Assembly (NCBI GenBank): GCA_031269165.1
Contig: JAISZQ010000055.1
Location: 1-6,611, forward strand
Source of the DNA: Spirochaetaceae bacterium
Lineage (GTDB): Bacteria; Spirochaetota; Spirochaetia; Treponematales; Breznakiellaceae
DNA length: 6,611 nucleotides
Direction: 5' to 3'
Shown here: piece by piece, positions 1 through 5,709 of the stretch
How positions within the stretch are numbered: position 1 is the first letter of the stretch
Layout of the letters: every line of letters begins with the position of its first letter
The notes under the pieces: generated by a model
Databases searched by the model: none
What the model was told of the DNA's origin: nothing
What the model saw: only the letters and a program-made list of their open reading frames with translations
Translations under genes and position numbers: made by a program

Positions 1-70
1 CATACCCAGCAGTGCGTATTCGCGTACATTCGCGGACAAAAAAACTAAAAATCTGTGTAATCCGTTGACC
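1..70. repeat. Degenerate dispersed-repeat phrase at window edge
   Basis: This AT/CG-alternating stretch contains the phrase CATTCGCGGACAAA (28-40) and, further on, a GTGTAATCCG phrase. A near copy of the first phrase, CATTCGCGGACCAAA, lies at 3124-3138, and GCGGACAAAATTC occurs in reverse complement at 5778-5790. In all three places a copy of the 70-bp repeat lies beside it, directly or after a short spacer, which suggests the phrase belongs to the same or a companion dispersed repeat. No open reading frame, promoter or RNA gene is supported here. The left boundary is unknown because the window starts inside it. Confidence 0.4.
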
Positions 71-88
71 ACTCTTATATTCCCTTTG

Positions 89-158
89 CTTAAGTTGTTG
101 ACAGTGGGAGACGCGGCAAATTGCCGATCCCCCTTTTGCTGAGATTTTGAACAGGCTC
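89..158 (+). repeat. 70-bp dispersed repeat, copy 1
   Basis: The unit begins CTTAAGTTGTTGACAGTGG, continues through a small palindrome CGGCAAATTGCCG, a CCCCCTTTTGCTG block, and ends TTGAACAGGCTC. Copies occur at 3142-3197 (same strand, internal palindrome deleted) and 5710-5778 (opposite strand), and the second half recurs in the element at 162-327. The terminal GAGCCTGTT (read on the minus strand) matches the left end of the IS5-type element at 6494, so the repeat probably derives from, or is mobilised by, such an element. It ends against TAA at 159-161 and the mirror-image end of the next element. Confidence 0.75.
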
Positions 159-161
159 TAA

Positions 162-327
162 GAGCCTGTTCAATAACCCCGCAGGATGTAAGCCTCCGCT
201 GTGATTCGGGGGCGTTGCGGGGGTGGAACTCCCGCAGAGGGGGTAGCGGAGGACCGCAGGGCCGGAGCGAGGGGGAGACGCGGCAACCTGTTGCCGTCCC
301 CCTTTAGCTGGGTTTTGGAACAGCCTC
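162..327. mobile_element. MITE-like element with IS5-type ends
   Basis: This 166-bp non-coding block has imperfect terminal inverted repeats: GAGCCTGTTCAATAACCC at the left and, read inward from the right, GAGGCTGTTCCAAAACCC (15 of 18 positions match). The left end resembles the insertion-sequence end at 6494. Inside are an 8-bp stem CCTCCGCT/AGCGGAGG (193-200/245-252) enclosing a 6-bp stem TGCGGG/CCCGCA (216-221/231-236), and a third hairpin CGGCAA-CCTG-TTGCCG (281-296). The right part (273-327) is homologous to the second half of the 70-bp repeat. TAA lies before the left end but ACT after the right end, so no clean target duplication is visible. It encodes no transposase and would need one supplied in trans. 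Confidence 0.6.
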
Positions 328-399
328 ACTCTTCAAAATTATGCTGATTTCGCAACCTTTGGTGGTTAAAAAAGCAAATGACATTGTCCTGCGGACGGC

Positions 400-428
400 T
401 TGACTATGAACGCATAATCCACTAGTAT
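400..428 (+). promoter_or_regulatory. Candidate sigma70-type promoter for the cyclic-nucleotide-fold gene
   Basis: TTGACT (400-405, 5/6 to consensus) and TAGTAT (423-428, 4/6) are separated by exactly 17 bp, placing the transcription start near 435. This leaves a leader of about 155 bases before the ATG at 589. It is the best-placed promoter-like pair between the repeats and the gene. The rest of 328-588 holds no other recognisable element apart from a weak possible leader ORF at 449-604. The -10 box is poor, so this remains a prediction. Confidence 0.45.
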
Positions 429-578
429 GTGTTATCGTGGAGAATAGATTGAATCACAATATTGTTCGGGCAAAAAACGTTCTATTCGCTGCTCTCAAAG
501 CGCGGGGCAACGGGCGTGTTTTTACGGCACGAGATGACGAGACAACAGACGGCGGTTGGCGGCGCACAATTCTGTTTT

Positions 579-582
579 GGAG
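579..582 (+). promoter_or_regulatory. Ribosome binding site fixing the start at 589
   Basis: GGAG lies six bases before ATG 589. The codon two positions before that ATG is TAA (583-585) in the same frame, so translation of the downstream gene cannot begin further upstream. Confidence 0.7.
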
Positions 583-588
583 TAAAAA

Positions 589-1821
589 ATGCGCCCTTTG
601 TTGACGGTTAGTTTTCCAAAGGACGCGTACATCACCATAGAAGACAGTCCCAACGCGGGTCGGTTTTACATCATCACGGAGGGAGAGGCGCAGGTATTCA
701 AGAGTCATGGGTTTGTCCGCTACCGCAAAAACAGTATTCTGGGGCCGGGTGATTCGTTTGCGACAGTGGCCTGTCTGTCCGGGCATAAGGAGATCGAGAC
801 GGTCAAGGCGAAAACCGATTTGACGCTGGTCGTTGTTGAGCGTTCTCAGTTTGCCGAGTTGGCGCAGACCAATACGAAAATTGCCATGAAGATCATCATG
901 CAGTTTGTCTCGAATATCAGGATGCTCAACGCGACACTTTCCAATATTACGCTGTTGGGCAGCGGAAAGCGTGAAATCGTCTCCGACGACCCCGCCCCCC
1001 AGCTTTACCGTGTCGGCGAATTTTATCAATCCAAAAGTATGTTTAACCAGGCATATTACGCATATCTTCGGTGTACGCAAAACTATGTGGATTCTCCTTT
1101 CTCCATTACGGCGAAAGAGGAAATGGAAAAAATCAAATCTCATGTGACTCAAGAAAAGTTTGATTATCCGAAAGAAGAATTCAAGCGGGTATATCCGAAA
1201 AACGCCATGCTTTTTGCGGAAAGCGAACTGGGTAATGTGCTGTTTTTTATCGTCAAGGGCAAGGTGAAGGTCACCCGCATTGAGGACAACCGGGAAGTTA
1301 CGCTCTCCATCATGAGCACCGGAGATATTTGCGGTATGCTCGCCATGCTTGAGGGACTGCCGCATACGACAAACGCGATGACGCTTGAAGAATGCGAGAC
1401 GCTTGCCGTGGGGCCGATGGGATTTGAAACGGTAACGAAGACCCAGCCCCAGTTTCTTTTTAAGATAAGCTCGATACTGGCCGAGCAGATATGGTTTTTG
1501 CACAAACAGATCGCAAACCGCAGCCTGTATGACCCGCTTGTTCGGCTCTATGATATGCTTACCGTCATGCTTGAAAAGGGAGGCGTTCCCGCCGGAGAGC
1601 CTTACACGTTTTATTTCGGGCTGTCCGAGCTCGTCGAGATGACCGGTTATGCCCCGCAGAATTGTGACGAGATGACAAAAAGATTGTTTTCTGAAAATAT
1701 GGTCAGATTGGACGAGGAGGGGAAAATTCATGTTGTCAGTTCCCTTGAACTCGTCCGTAAGAATGAGGCCAACTGGAAACAGCCGGTATTTTTCCCGTTC
1801 GATCAGGAAGGTACCGATTAG
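589..1821 (+). CDS. Double cyclic-nucleotide-binding-fold protein, Crp/Fnr-like regulator
   Basis: The product is 410 residues and presumably cytoplasmic, as no signal peptide or membrane segment is visible. It has two CAP-type beta-roll domains, at about residues 5-112 and 195-300, recognised by the FYIITEGEAQVF and LFFIVKGKVKVT strands and by the GPGDSF and STGDICGM turns. Between them (about 138-185) is a TPR-like helical stretch with YRVGEFYQSKSMFNQAYYAY. After a long helix (about 286-312) the C-terminus (about 343-395) resembles a Crp winged helix, with FGLSELVEMTGYAPQNCDEM followed by a GKIHVVSSLEL wing. The phosphate-binding cassettes lack the Glu and Arg that contact cAMP in CAP: the second reads GMLAMLEGLPHTTNAMT, so canonical cAMP binding is doubtful. 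This layout reminds me of a double-domain cyclic-nucleotide protein in Treponema, but I cannot confirm orthology. It appears to be monocistronic: the next gene has its own promoter. It may be a ligand sensor or DNA-binding regulator; the target is unknown. Confidence 0.85.
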   Translation: MRPLLTVSFPKDAYITIEDSPNAGRFYIITEGEAQVFKSHGFVRYRKNSILGPGDSFATVACLSGHKEIETVKAKTDLTLVVVERSQFAELAQTNTKIAMKIIMQFVSNIRMLNATLSNITLLGSGKREIVSDDPAPQLYRVGEFYQSKSMFNQAYYAYLRCTQNYVDSPFSITAKEEMEKIKSHVTQEKFDYPKEEFKRVYPKNAMLFAESELGNVLFFIVKGKVKVTRIEDNREVTLSIMSTGDICGMLAMLEGLPHTTNAMTLEECETLAVGPMGFETVTKTQPQFLFKISSILAEQIWFLHKQIANRSLYDPLVRLYDMLTVMLEKGGVPAGEPYTFYFGLSELVEMTGYAPQNCDEMTKRLFSENMVRLDEEGKIHVVSSLELVRKNEANWKQPVFFPFDQEGTD

Positions 1822-1878
1822 TTTCACTGGTGCCATTTGGTAAGATACCTTGTTGTGGGACGGGGGCTGTTTCGTTGT

Positions 1879-1897
1879 CGTGCCGGCAGACGGCACG
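1879..1897 (+). terminator. Hairpin after the cyclic-nucleotide-fold gene, weak terminator candidate
   Basis: CGTGCCG (1879-1885) pairs perfectly with CGGCACG (1891-1897) around a five-base loop. It lies about 60 bases after the stop codon and before the promoter of the next gene, where a terminator is expected. Only a broken T-run follows (CCGTCGTTTGG), so it is not a classic intrinsic terminator. Confidence 0.35.
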
Positions 1898-1953
1898 CCG
1901 TCGTTTGGCGGTCATTTGGTTTTGCAGGGCGAGCATAAAAACACAAAAATACC

Positions 1954-1982
1954 TTGACAGAAATATATGGTCGTGGTATAAA
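1954..1982 (+). promoter_or_regulatory. Strong sigma70-type promoter for the outer-membrane protein gene
   Basis: A perfect -35 TTGACA (1954-1959) is followed after 17 bp by TATAAA (1977-1982, 5/6). This predicts transcription starting near 1989 and a leader of about 67 bases. Near-consensus strength fits an abundant envelope protein and argues that this gene is transcribed independently of the upstream regulator. Confidence 0.8.
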
Positions 1983-2040
1983 CAGAGTTTGTTCATGCCG
2001 TATAACGTTGCGGGGAAATTTCCCGTAAATCTATTTTTTG

Positions 2041-2047
2041 AAGGAGG
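2041..2047 (+). promoter_or_regulatory. Consensus Shine-Dalgarno sequence
   Basis: AAGGAGG lies eight bases before ATG 2056. It selects this start over an in-frame ATG at 2038, which would precede the ribosome binding site and add six charged residues before the signal peptide. Confidence 0.8.
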
Positions 2048-2055
2048 ACGTACGT

Positions 2056-2706
2056 ATGAAAAGAGTATGTTCCATTTTGACGGTTGCCGTTGTGCTTGCG
2101 ACAGCGGCTTGGGCACAGGATTTTTCTATCAGTGCGGGCGGTGGCGGTTTCGGGGTCGCCGATTTTACGGGCGGATATAAAGATGATACCGAGGGCAGAT
2201 CTTTGCCCTATTTTGGCGGCGGTGCTTTTATTTTCTTTGACGCGACCTATGGGGAAGTGTCGGTTGGATACTTTGTTGGCGGGGGCGATACGGTGGAAAA
2301 GGGATCTAATATCCCGACGACAACGACACCGTGGACGTTATCCGGCCTCAACCTGGGGGTGTTCCTCAAGTATCCCTTCGAGCTATCAGATATAGTGACG
2401 CTCTCTCCGATGGCAGGCGCCGACTACCAAATGATTTTGTCTGCAAAAATGGACGAGAAAACGGAAACAAGCATCAAGAACAGCACTGAGGAAGCTCCCG
2501 GCGATTTAAGCGCGCTTTGGATCAAGGGCGGTGTCGGCATTGATCTTCATGTTTTTTACAGCCTTTACTTTCACGGCGAGGTGCTTTTTGGCGTTCGTCT
2601 CGCCAGCAAATGGGAGAAAGACTGGGTCGATACGCGGAAAGGGGGGAAGACCAATCTCGGCATTGGCCCGACGGTCAAACTCGGCGTGGGCTACAGGTTC
2701 TACTAA
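2056..2706 (+). CDS. Secreted outer-membrane beta-barrel protein, function unknown
   Basis: The 216-residue product starts with a typical Sec signal peptide: KR at positions 2-3, a hydrophobic core to about residue 18, and a probable cleavage AWA|QD after residue 20. There is no lipobox at the cleavage site, so it is not a predicted lipoprotein. The mature part is rich in Gly and aromatic residues in alternating strands, such as GGGAFIFFDATYGEVSVGYF (55-74), LNLGVFLKYPFEL (98-110), LHVFYSLYFHGEVLFGVRLA (164-183) and TVKLGVGYRFY (206-216). It ends on an aromatic residue, as many outer-membrane barrels do. The length suits a small barrel of about eight strands, similar in size to OmpX/OmpW-type proteins, but no specific family is recognised. 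A role as a porin, adhesin or structural protein cannot be decided from sequence. It has a strong promoter and ribosome binding site, so high expression is likely. Confidence 0.8.
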   Translation: MKRVCSILTVAVVLATAAWAQDFSISAGGGGFGVADFTGGYKDDTEGRSLPYFGGGAFIFFDATYGEVSVGYFVGGGDTVEKGSNIPTTTTPWTLSGLNLGVFLKYPFELSDIVTLSPMAGADYQMILSAKMDEKTETSIKNSTEEAPGDLSALWIKGGVGIDLHVFYSLYFHGEVLFGVRLASKWEKDWVDTRKGGKTNLGIGPTVKLGVGYRFY

Positions 2707-2902
2707 GCGGAACTACAGCCACGGCGGCAGCCGGACATGAGCGTTCCCGATCAGCAAGGAGGGGACAGGCGCGTTGTTTTTGTGAAACGGTATTCAGCCG
2801 CCTTTGCTGCCGGGCAACGTCATTTACTGTTTAACCGGCAGACAGGGTAAAACCAGCATGACATCAAAGAAATTCAACCTTGAACGGCAAACCGCTTGAG
2901 AT

Positions 2903-2928
2903 TCCCGTCCAAGCCGAATTGGACGGGA
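2903..2928. other. Perfect 10-bp hairpin in the intergenic region
   Basis: TCCCGTCCAA (2903-2912) pairs with TTGGACGGGA (2919-2928) around the six-base loop GCCGAA. It lies about 200 bases after the outer-membrane protein gene. No T-tract follows on either strand, so it is not a standard intrinsic terminator. It could still block exonucleases at a transcript 3' end or be a relic repeat. The surrounding stretch 2707-2983 holds no gene I can support. Confidence 0.45.
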
Positions 2929-2983
2929 CACCATCGTAAACTCAGAATGGTTCACAGATTGCGCCTGATGGCGGTTCAGATTA

Positions 2984-3122
2984 CGCGGATTTCAGGGATA
3001 AGAGGTGAGGGTGTCATTGCGAGCCGCGAAGCGGCGAAGCAATCTAGCCGGGGAGGGCATTCACACTGGATTGCTTCGCTCCGCTCGCAATGACGGGCGG
3101 ATTAAATCCGTGAAAATCCGCG
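2984..3122. repeat. Outer inverted repeat enclosing the palindromic element
   Basis: CGCGGATTTCAGGGAT (2984-2999) is nearly the reverse complement of ATCCGTGAAAATCCGCG (3106-3122), with one base inserted and one mismatch. These arms bracket the palindromic repeat at 3013-3094, which suggests that one repeat was inserted inside another. The right arm runs straight into CATTCGCGGACC and copy 2 of the 70-bp repeat. Confidence 0.55.
3013..3094. repeat. Palindromic dispersed repeat with GTCATTGCGAG ends
   Basis: The 82-bp element has a 32-base left arm (3013-3044) starting GTCATTGCGAG and ending GAAGCAATC. Its 26-base right arm (3069-3094) starts GATTGCTTCG and ends CTCGCAATGAC. The arms pair except for an insertion of about six bases in the left arm (CCGCGAAGCGG against CGGAG), with a 24-base centre. 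I recognise this palindrome from general knowledge as a type of short repeat scattered through many unrelated bacterial genomes. No coding capacity is evident. Whether it moves with an IS or a RAYT-type transposase is unknown. Confidence 0.8.
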
Positions 3123-3141
3123 CCATTCGCGGACCAAAATT

Positions 3142-3197
3142 CTTAAGTTGTTGACAGTGGAAGGCTTTCCCCCTTTTGCTGGTTTTGGAACAGGCTC
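3142..3197 (+). repeat. 70-bp dispersed repeat, copy 2 (internal palindrome deleted)
   Basis: It starts CTTAAGTTGTTGACAGTGG, identical to copy 1 for 19 bases, and ends GGAACAGGCTC. The CGGCAAATTGCCG palindrome of the other copies is missing, leaving GGCTTTCCCCCTTTTGCTGG. Homology with copy 3 extends leftwards to GCGGACC at 3129. It lies 19 bases beyond the stop codon of pbpC, with its IS-like end facing the gene. Confidence 0.75.
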
Positions 3198-3216
3198 AAA
3201 CGACAAACGATATGCG

Positions 3217-5679
3217 CTACTCCACCCTGAACCGTACCGCCGCCTCTTCCTCGCCTGAGCGAACCGTGAGCCGATGCGTTCCCCGTTCCAGCGGGAGGAA
3301 AAACACGAAAGGCCGCTCCTCCGTCCACACCGCCCCATCGTAGTCGACAACGAGCGTGTCTTCCGCGCCGCCGGTCACCTCGACGGGAATCTCCGCCCGT
3401 CCCGCACCACCGCCGTCCGGCCCCGCGAAAAAGACAAAGCCTTCACGCGGACTGACCAATTCAAGCGGCGCCGAATGATAGTCCAGCCCGCCGCGCCGCC
3501 CGCCTGAAAGAAACCACGCCTGATACTCCGCCGGATAGACCACTTCCCCGTCCGCACGATGCCAGTCGCAGATCGCCGTCTCAGGCGCGTCCTCCCGATT
3601 CACGGAATCCTCAAGCAAACCGCCCGCATACGCCCATTCCTCCGCCACCGCCGTGCAGAAGGGCCCCGCCCGCATCCCCGAAAGCGCGCACACCGGACGG
3701 CGAACCCAATTTTCCGGCAATCTGAACGGAACCGTCACCCGTCCCTGCAAAAACTGAAGGAGGTCGCGCGCAATCGCCGCCGGAACCGAACTCCCCGTCC
3801 GCCCGATCACCGTCTCCCCGGTAAAATTCCCCATCCACACCCCCACCGTGAAAAGCGGCGTCGCCCCCAACGCCACGATACTCTGATACTGGTTGGCCGT
3901 CCCCGTCTTGAACATCGACGGAAACGGCGTCTCGAAGTTCGTCACCGGCCCAAACGCCGGCACCCGCGCGCTCCGGTCCGACAGCATCGACGCAATGATC
4001 CGCGCCGTGTCAGGATCGAAAACTTTATCGAAGACTTTGGTGGGGGGAACACCCCCCTCGCTCCGATGTTGTTTGTGGGAGTTTCGGTGACGGGGGGGGG
4101 TCGGCAAAGGTTTTTGCCTACCGCCCCGCCCGAAACTCCAGAAGCGGGCAACGCCCGCGACCGCTACCCCCCTTCCTAGGGGCTCTGCCCCTAAAACCCT
4201 GCTCACGTCAACGAGGAGGCCGTCGTTGGGAAACACGCTGAAGGCCCGCACCAGTTCAAGGAGGCTCACCGGCGCGTTTCCCAAGGCCAGCCCGAGGCCC
4301 GCATCATCGACCGCGTCCCGCACGGAATCGAAACCCAGCGCGAAGAGCCGTTCCGCATAGGTGTTGATTCCCAGCCTGAAGAGCAGGTCGACCGCCGGTA
4401 TGTTGAGGCTCGATGCCAGAGCCGTGCGGAACAAGACGGGGCCGTTGAACCGGTTGTTGAAGTTCTGCGGGATGTACAGTTCGCGCTCGCCGTAGTTCTT
4501 CGGGATGTCGGCGAATACGTCGGTGGGAAGAAAGCCGCTCTCCAGCGCGAGCGCGTAGAGGAAAGGCTTCATGCTGCTCCCCGGCTGGTTTCGGGCGAGC
4601 ACCCCGTCGATCTGCCCCGCGTGTTCCTCGTTGAAAAAGGCCGCGCTGCCCACCCAGACGAGAATCTCCCCCGTCCGGTTGTCAATCGCCAGCACCGCCC
4701 CGTTGGTAAGCCGAGACGAGGCGTACCGCTCAACGCCCCCGGAGAGGAGCCCCTCGGCAAAACGTTGCGCCTCAAGGTCAAGCGATAACCACGCTTCGCC
4801 CGACGGCCGCGCCGCACCCGCCTTTCGCCAACCGTCATCATTCCGCAACACGCTCGCCATATACCGGACAAAGTGCGGCGCTTCAAACGGATAGGAAAAC
4901 CGCCGCGCGTTTTGCGTCGCAAAGTCAAAACTTTCCGGGACAAGAACGGCCAGTTCCGGGTAACGCTTCATCAAACGGCGGTTTGCGGCAAGCCGCCCGT
5001 AGAACGCCTTCGCCGCCTCCGCGCTTGCGGCGGGGTTTTCGAGCGGGTTGTACAAGGCGGGTCGACGGGGCATCACCGTGAGGACGCACATTTCCGCCGG
5101 AGACAGGTCGCCCACGTCTTTTGAAAAAAACGTTCGCGCCGCCGAGACAAAGCCCTCGGTTTTCCCGCCAAACGGAACCGCGTTGAGGTACATGAGGAGC
5201 AGTTCTTTCTTGGAAAACCGCGTCTCAAGCCGCGCCGCGTTCACCATTTCGGCCAGTTTCCCGGCGAGGTTGCGGCTTCCCGGCCGGTTCCCCCCGATGA
5301 TCCGCGCCAGTTGCATCGTGATCGTGGACGCGCCGCTCACCGTCCGCCCGCTTTGCACATTCCGCGCAAAGGCCCGTGCCGCCGCCGCCACGTCCACACC
5401 CCCGTGCAGATAGAACCGCCGATCCTCGGAAAACACCACCATTTCCCGCAACAGAGCCGGAAATGCCTCGTCCTCGAGAGAAGCCGCAACCTCTCGGCGC
5501 ACCCCATCCTCCACCGCCAGAACCTGCAACAACGCCCCGTTCCGGTCATAAAACCGCGCCGAGTGCTCCCGCGCCAAAAACGCCTCCAGCGCGGCGTAGG
5601 GCGAAAACCGCAGAACGAGAAACAGGCACAACCCGGCAACGGCCGCAGCCGCCACCGCACGAAGGATTTTCCGGCGCAT
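3217..5679 (-). CDS. pbpC: Penicillin-binding protein 1C, bifunctional peptidoglycan synthase
   Basis: This class A penicillin-binding protein polymerises lipid II and cross-links peptidoglycan outside the cytoplasmic membrane. It has 820 residues from ATG 5679. A short basic N-terminus and one membrane segment (about residues 5-25) anchor it. The glycosyltransferase GT51 domain has EDRRFYLHGGVD (85-96), STITMQLAR (118-126) and the LNAVPFGG motif (165-172). The transpeptidase domain has SxxK with catalytic S368 and K371 (PGSSMKPF), SxN at 424-426 (SLN) and KTGT at 591-594. The last 90 or so residues form the C-terminal domain typical of PBP1C. Residues 494-551 are an in-frame insertion encoded by a structured repeat; without it the protein would be 762 residues, close to E. 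coli PbpC (770). A TTG at 5697 in frame is a less likely start. There is no Shine-Dalgarno sequence before the ATG. The gene looks more GC-rich than the plus-strand genes and is flanked by inverted repeat copies, so transfer is possible but unproven. Confidence 0.93.
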   Translation of the reverse strand: MRRKILRAVAAAAVAGLCLFLVLRFSPYAALEAFLAREHSARFYDRNGALLQVLAVEDGVRREVAASLEDEAFPALLREMVVFSEDRRFYLHGGVDVAAAARAFARNVQSGRTVSGASTITMQLARIIGGNRPGSRNLAGKLAEMVNAARLETRFSKKELLLMYLNAVPFGGKTEGFVSAARTFFSKDVGDLSPAEMCVLTVMPRRPALYNPLENPAASAEAAKAFYGRLAANRRLMKRYPELAVLVPESFDFATQNARRFSYPFEAPHFVRYMASVLRNDDGWRKAGAARPSGEAWLSLDLEAQRFAEGLLSGGVERYASSRLTNGAVLAIDNRTGEILVWVGSAAFFNEEHAGQIDGVLARNQPGSSMKPFLYALALESGFLPTDVFADIPKNYGERELYIPQNFNNRFNGPVLFRTALASSLNIPAVDLLFRLGINTYAERLFALGFDSVRDAVDDAGLGLALGNAPVSLLELVRAFSVFPNDGLLVDVSRVLGAEPLGRGVAVAGVARFWSFGRGGRQKPLPTPPRHRNSHKQHRSEGGVPPTKVFDKVFDPDTARIIASMLSDRSARVPAFGPVTNFETPFPSMFKTGTANQYQSIVALGATPLFTVGVWMGNFTGETVIGRTGSSVPAAIARDLLQFLQGRVTVPFRLPENWVRRPVCALSGMRAGPFCTAVAEEWAYAGGLLEDSVNREDAPETAICDWHRADGEVVYPAEYQAWFLSGGRRGGLDYHSAPLELVSPREGFVFFAGPDGGGAGRAEIPVEVTGGAEDTLVVDYDGAVWTEERPFVFFLPLERGTHRLTVRSGEEEAAVRFRVE
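4027..4200 (-). repeat. In-frame structured repeat inserted in pbpC
   Basis: This 174-bp (58-codon) segment interrupts the conserved transpeptidase domain between LLVDVS and KVFDPDTARI. It holds five perfect hairpins on the plus strand: GGGGGG/CCCCCC (4042-4057), GGCAAA/TTTGCC (4103-4118) enclosed by GGAGTTTCGG/CCGAAACTCC (4078-4087 and 4130-4139), GCGGGC/GCCCGC (4144-4158) and TAGGGGC/GCCCCTA (4177-4193). At its 3' side in pbpC, the 12-mer AAAGTCTTCGAT sits in tandem with AAAGTTTTCGAT, giving the repeated peptide KVFD-KVFD. The encoded peptide is rich in Arg, Gly and Pro, unlike the domain around it. The words CGGAGCGAGGGGG and AGGGGGTAGCGG also occur in the intergenic element at 162-327, linking it to dispersed repeats. 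Exact ends are uncertain by a few bases. Confidence 0.75.
4092..4100. repeat. Nine-base homopolymeric G tract inside pbpC
   Basis: Nine consecutive G on the plus strand (nine C in the coding strand) encode part of the insert. Runs of this length are prone to polymerase slippage, and poly-G tracts drive phase variation in Treponema pallidum. A one-base change here would shift pbpC out of frame before the KTGT motif. Confidence 0.85.
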
Positions 5680-5685
5680 AGCAAG

Positions 5686-5694
5686 AGTATAGCA
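5686..5694 (-). promoter_or_regulatory. Extended -10 promoter of pbpC, possibly leaderless
   Basis: Read on the minus strand, TGC-TATACT (5694-5686) fits the extended -10 pattern TGn-TATAAT with five of six bases. Transcription would start about seven bases downstream of the hexamer, at 5679, which is the A of the pbpC ATG. No good -35 box lies at 16-18 bp; a TTGACA from the adjacent repeat lies 23 bp upstream, too far for standard spacing. Confidence 0.45.
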
Positions 5695-5709
5695 CAACGG
5701 CGAAAGGAA

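Noticed and set aside
1..327. CRISPR array
   Set aside because: Repeat copies are few, differ in length and orientation, and are not regularly spaced; they behave as dispersed elements.
454..1896. 480-codon open frame on the minus strand opposite the cyclic-nucleotide-fold gene
   Set aside because: It is an antisense shadow: the plus-strand frame has clear domains, a ribosome binding site and a promoter, while the minus-strand product has no recognisable motif.
2737..2850. Small frame of 37 codons after the outer-membrane protein gene, starting MSVPDQQGG
   Set aside because: No ribosome binding site or promoter, and no recognised family. It could be a gene remnant but cannot be supported.
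2858..2939. Protein-like phrase NGKPLEIPVQAELDGTPS, in a different frame from ATG 2858
   Set aside because: It reads like a short coding remnant that would need a frameshift to join an ATG, but it overlaps the perfect hairpin at 2903-2928 and is too short to assign.
3559..4179. 206-codon plus-strand frame opposite pbpC
   Set aside because: Arg/Pro-rich composition typical of the antisense of a GC-rich gene; pbpC has complete catalytic motifs on the other strand.
5697..5697. TTG start for pbpC adding MCYTLA
   Set aside because: No ribosome binding site precedes it, it lies upstream of the best -10 box, and the family-like basic N-terminus begins at ATG 5679.
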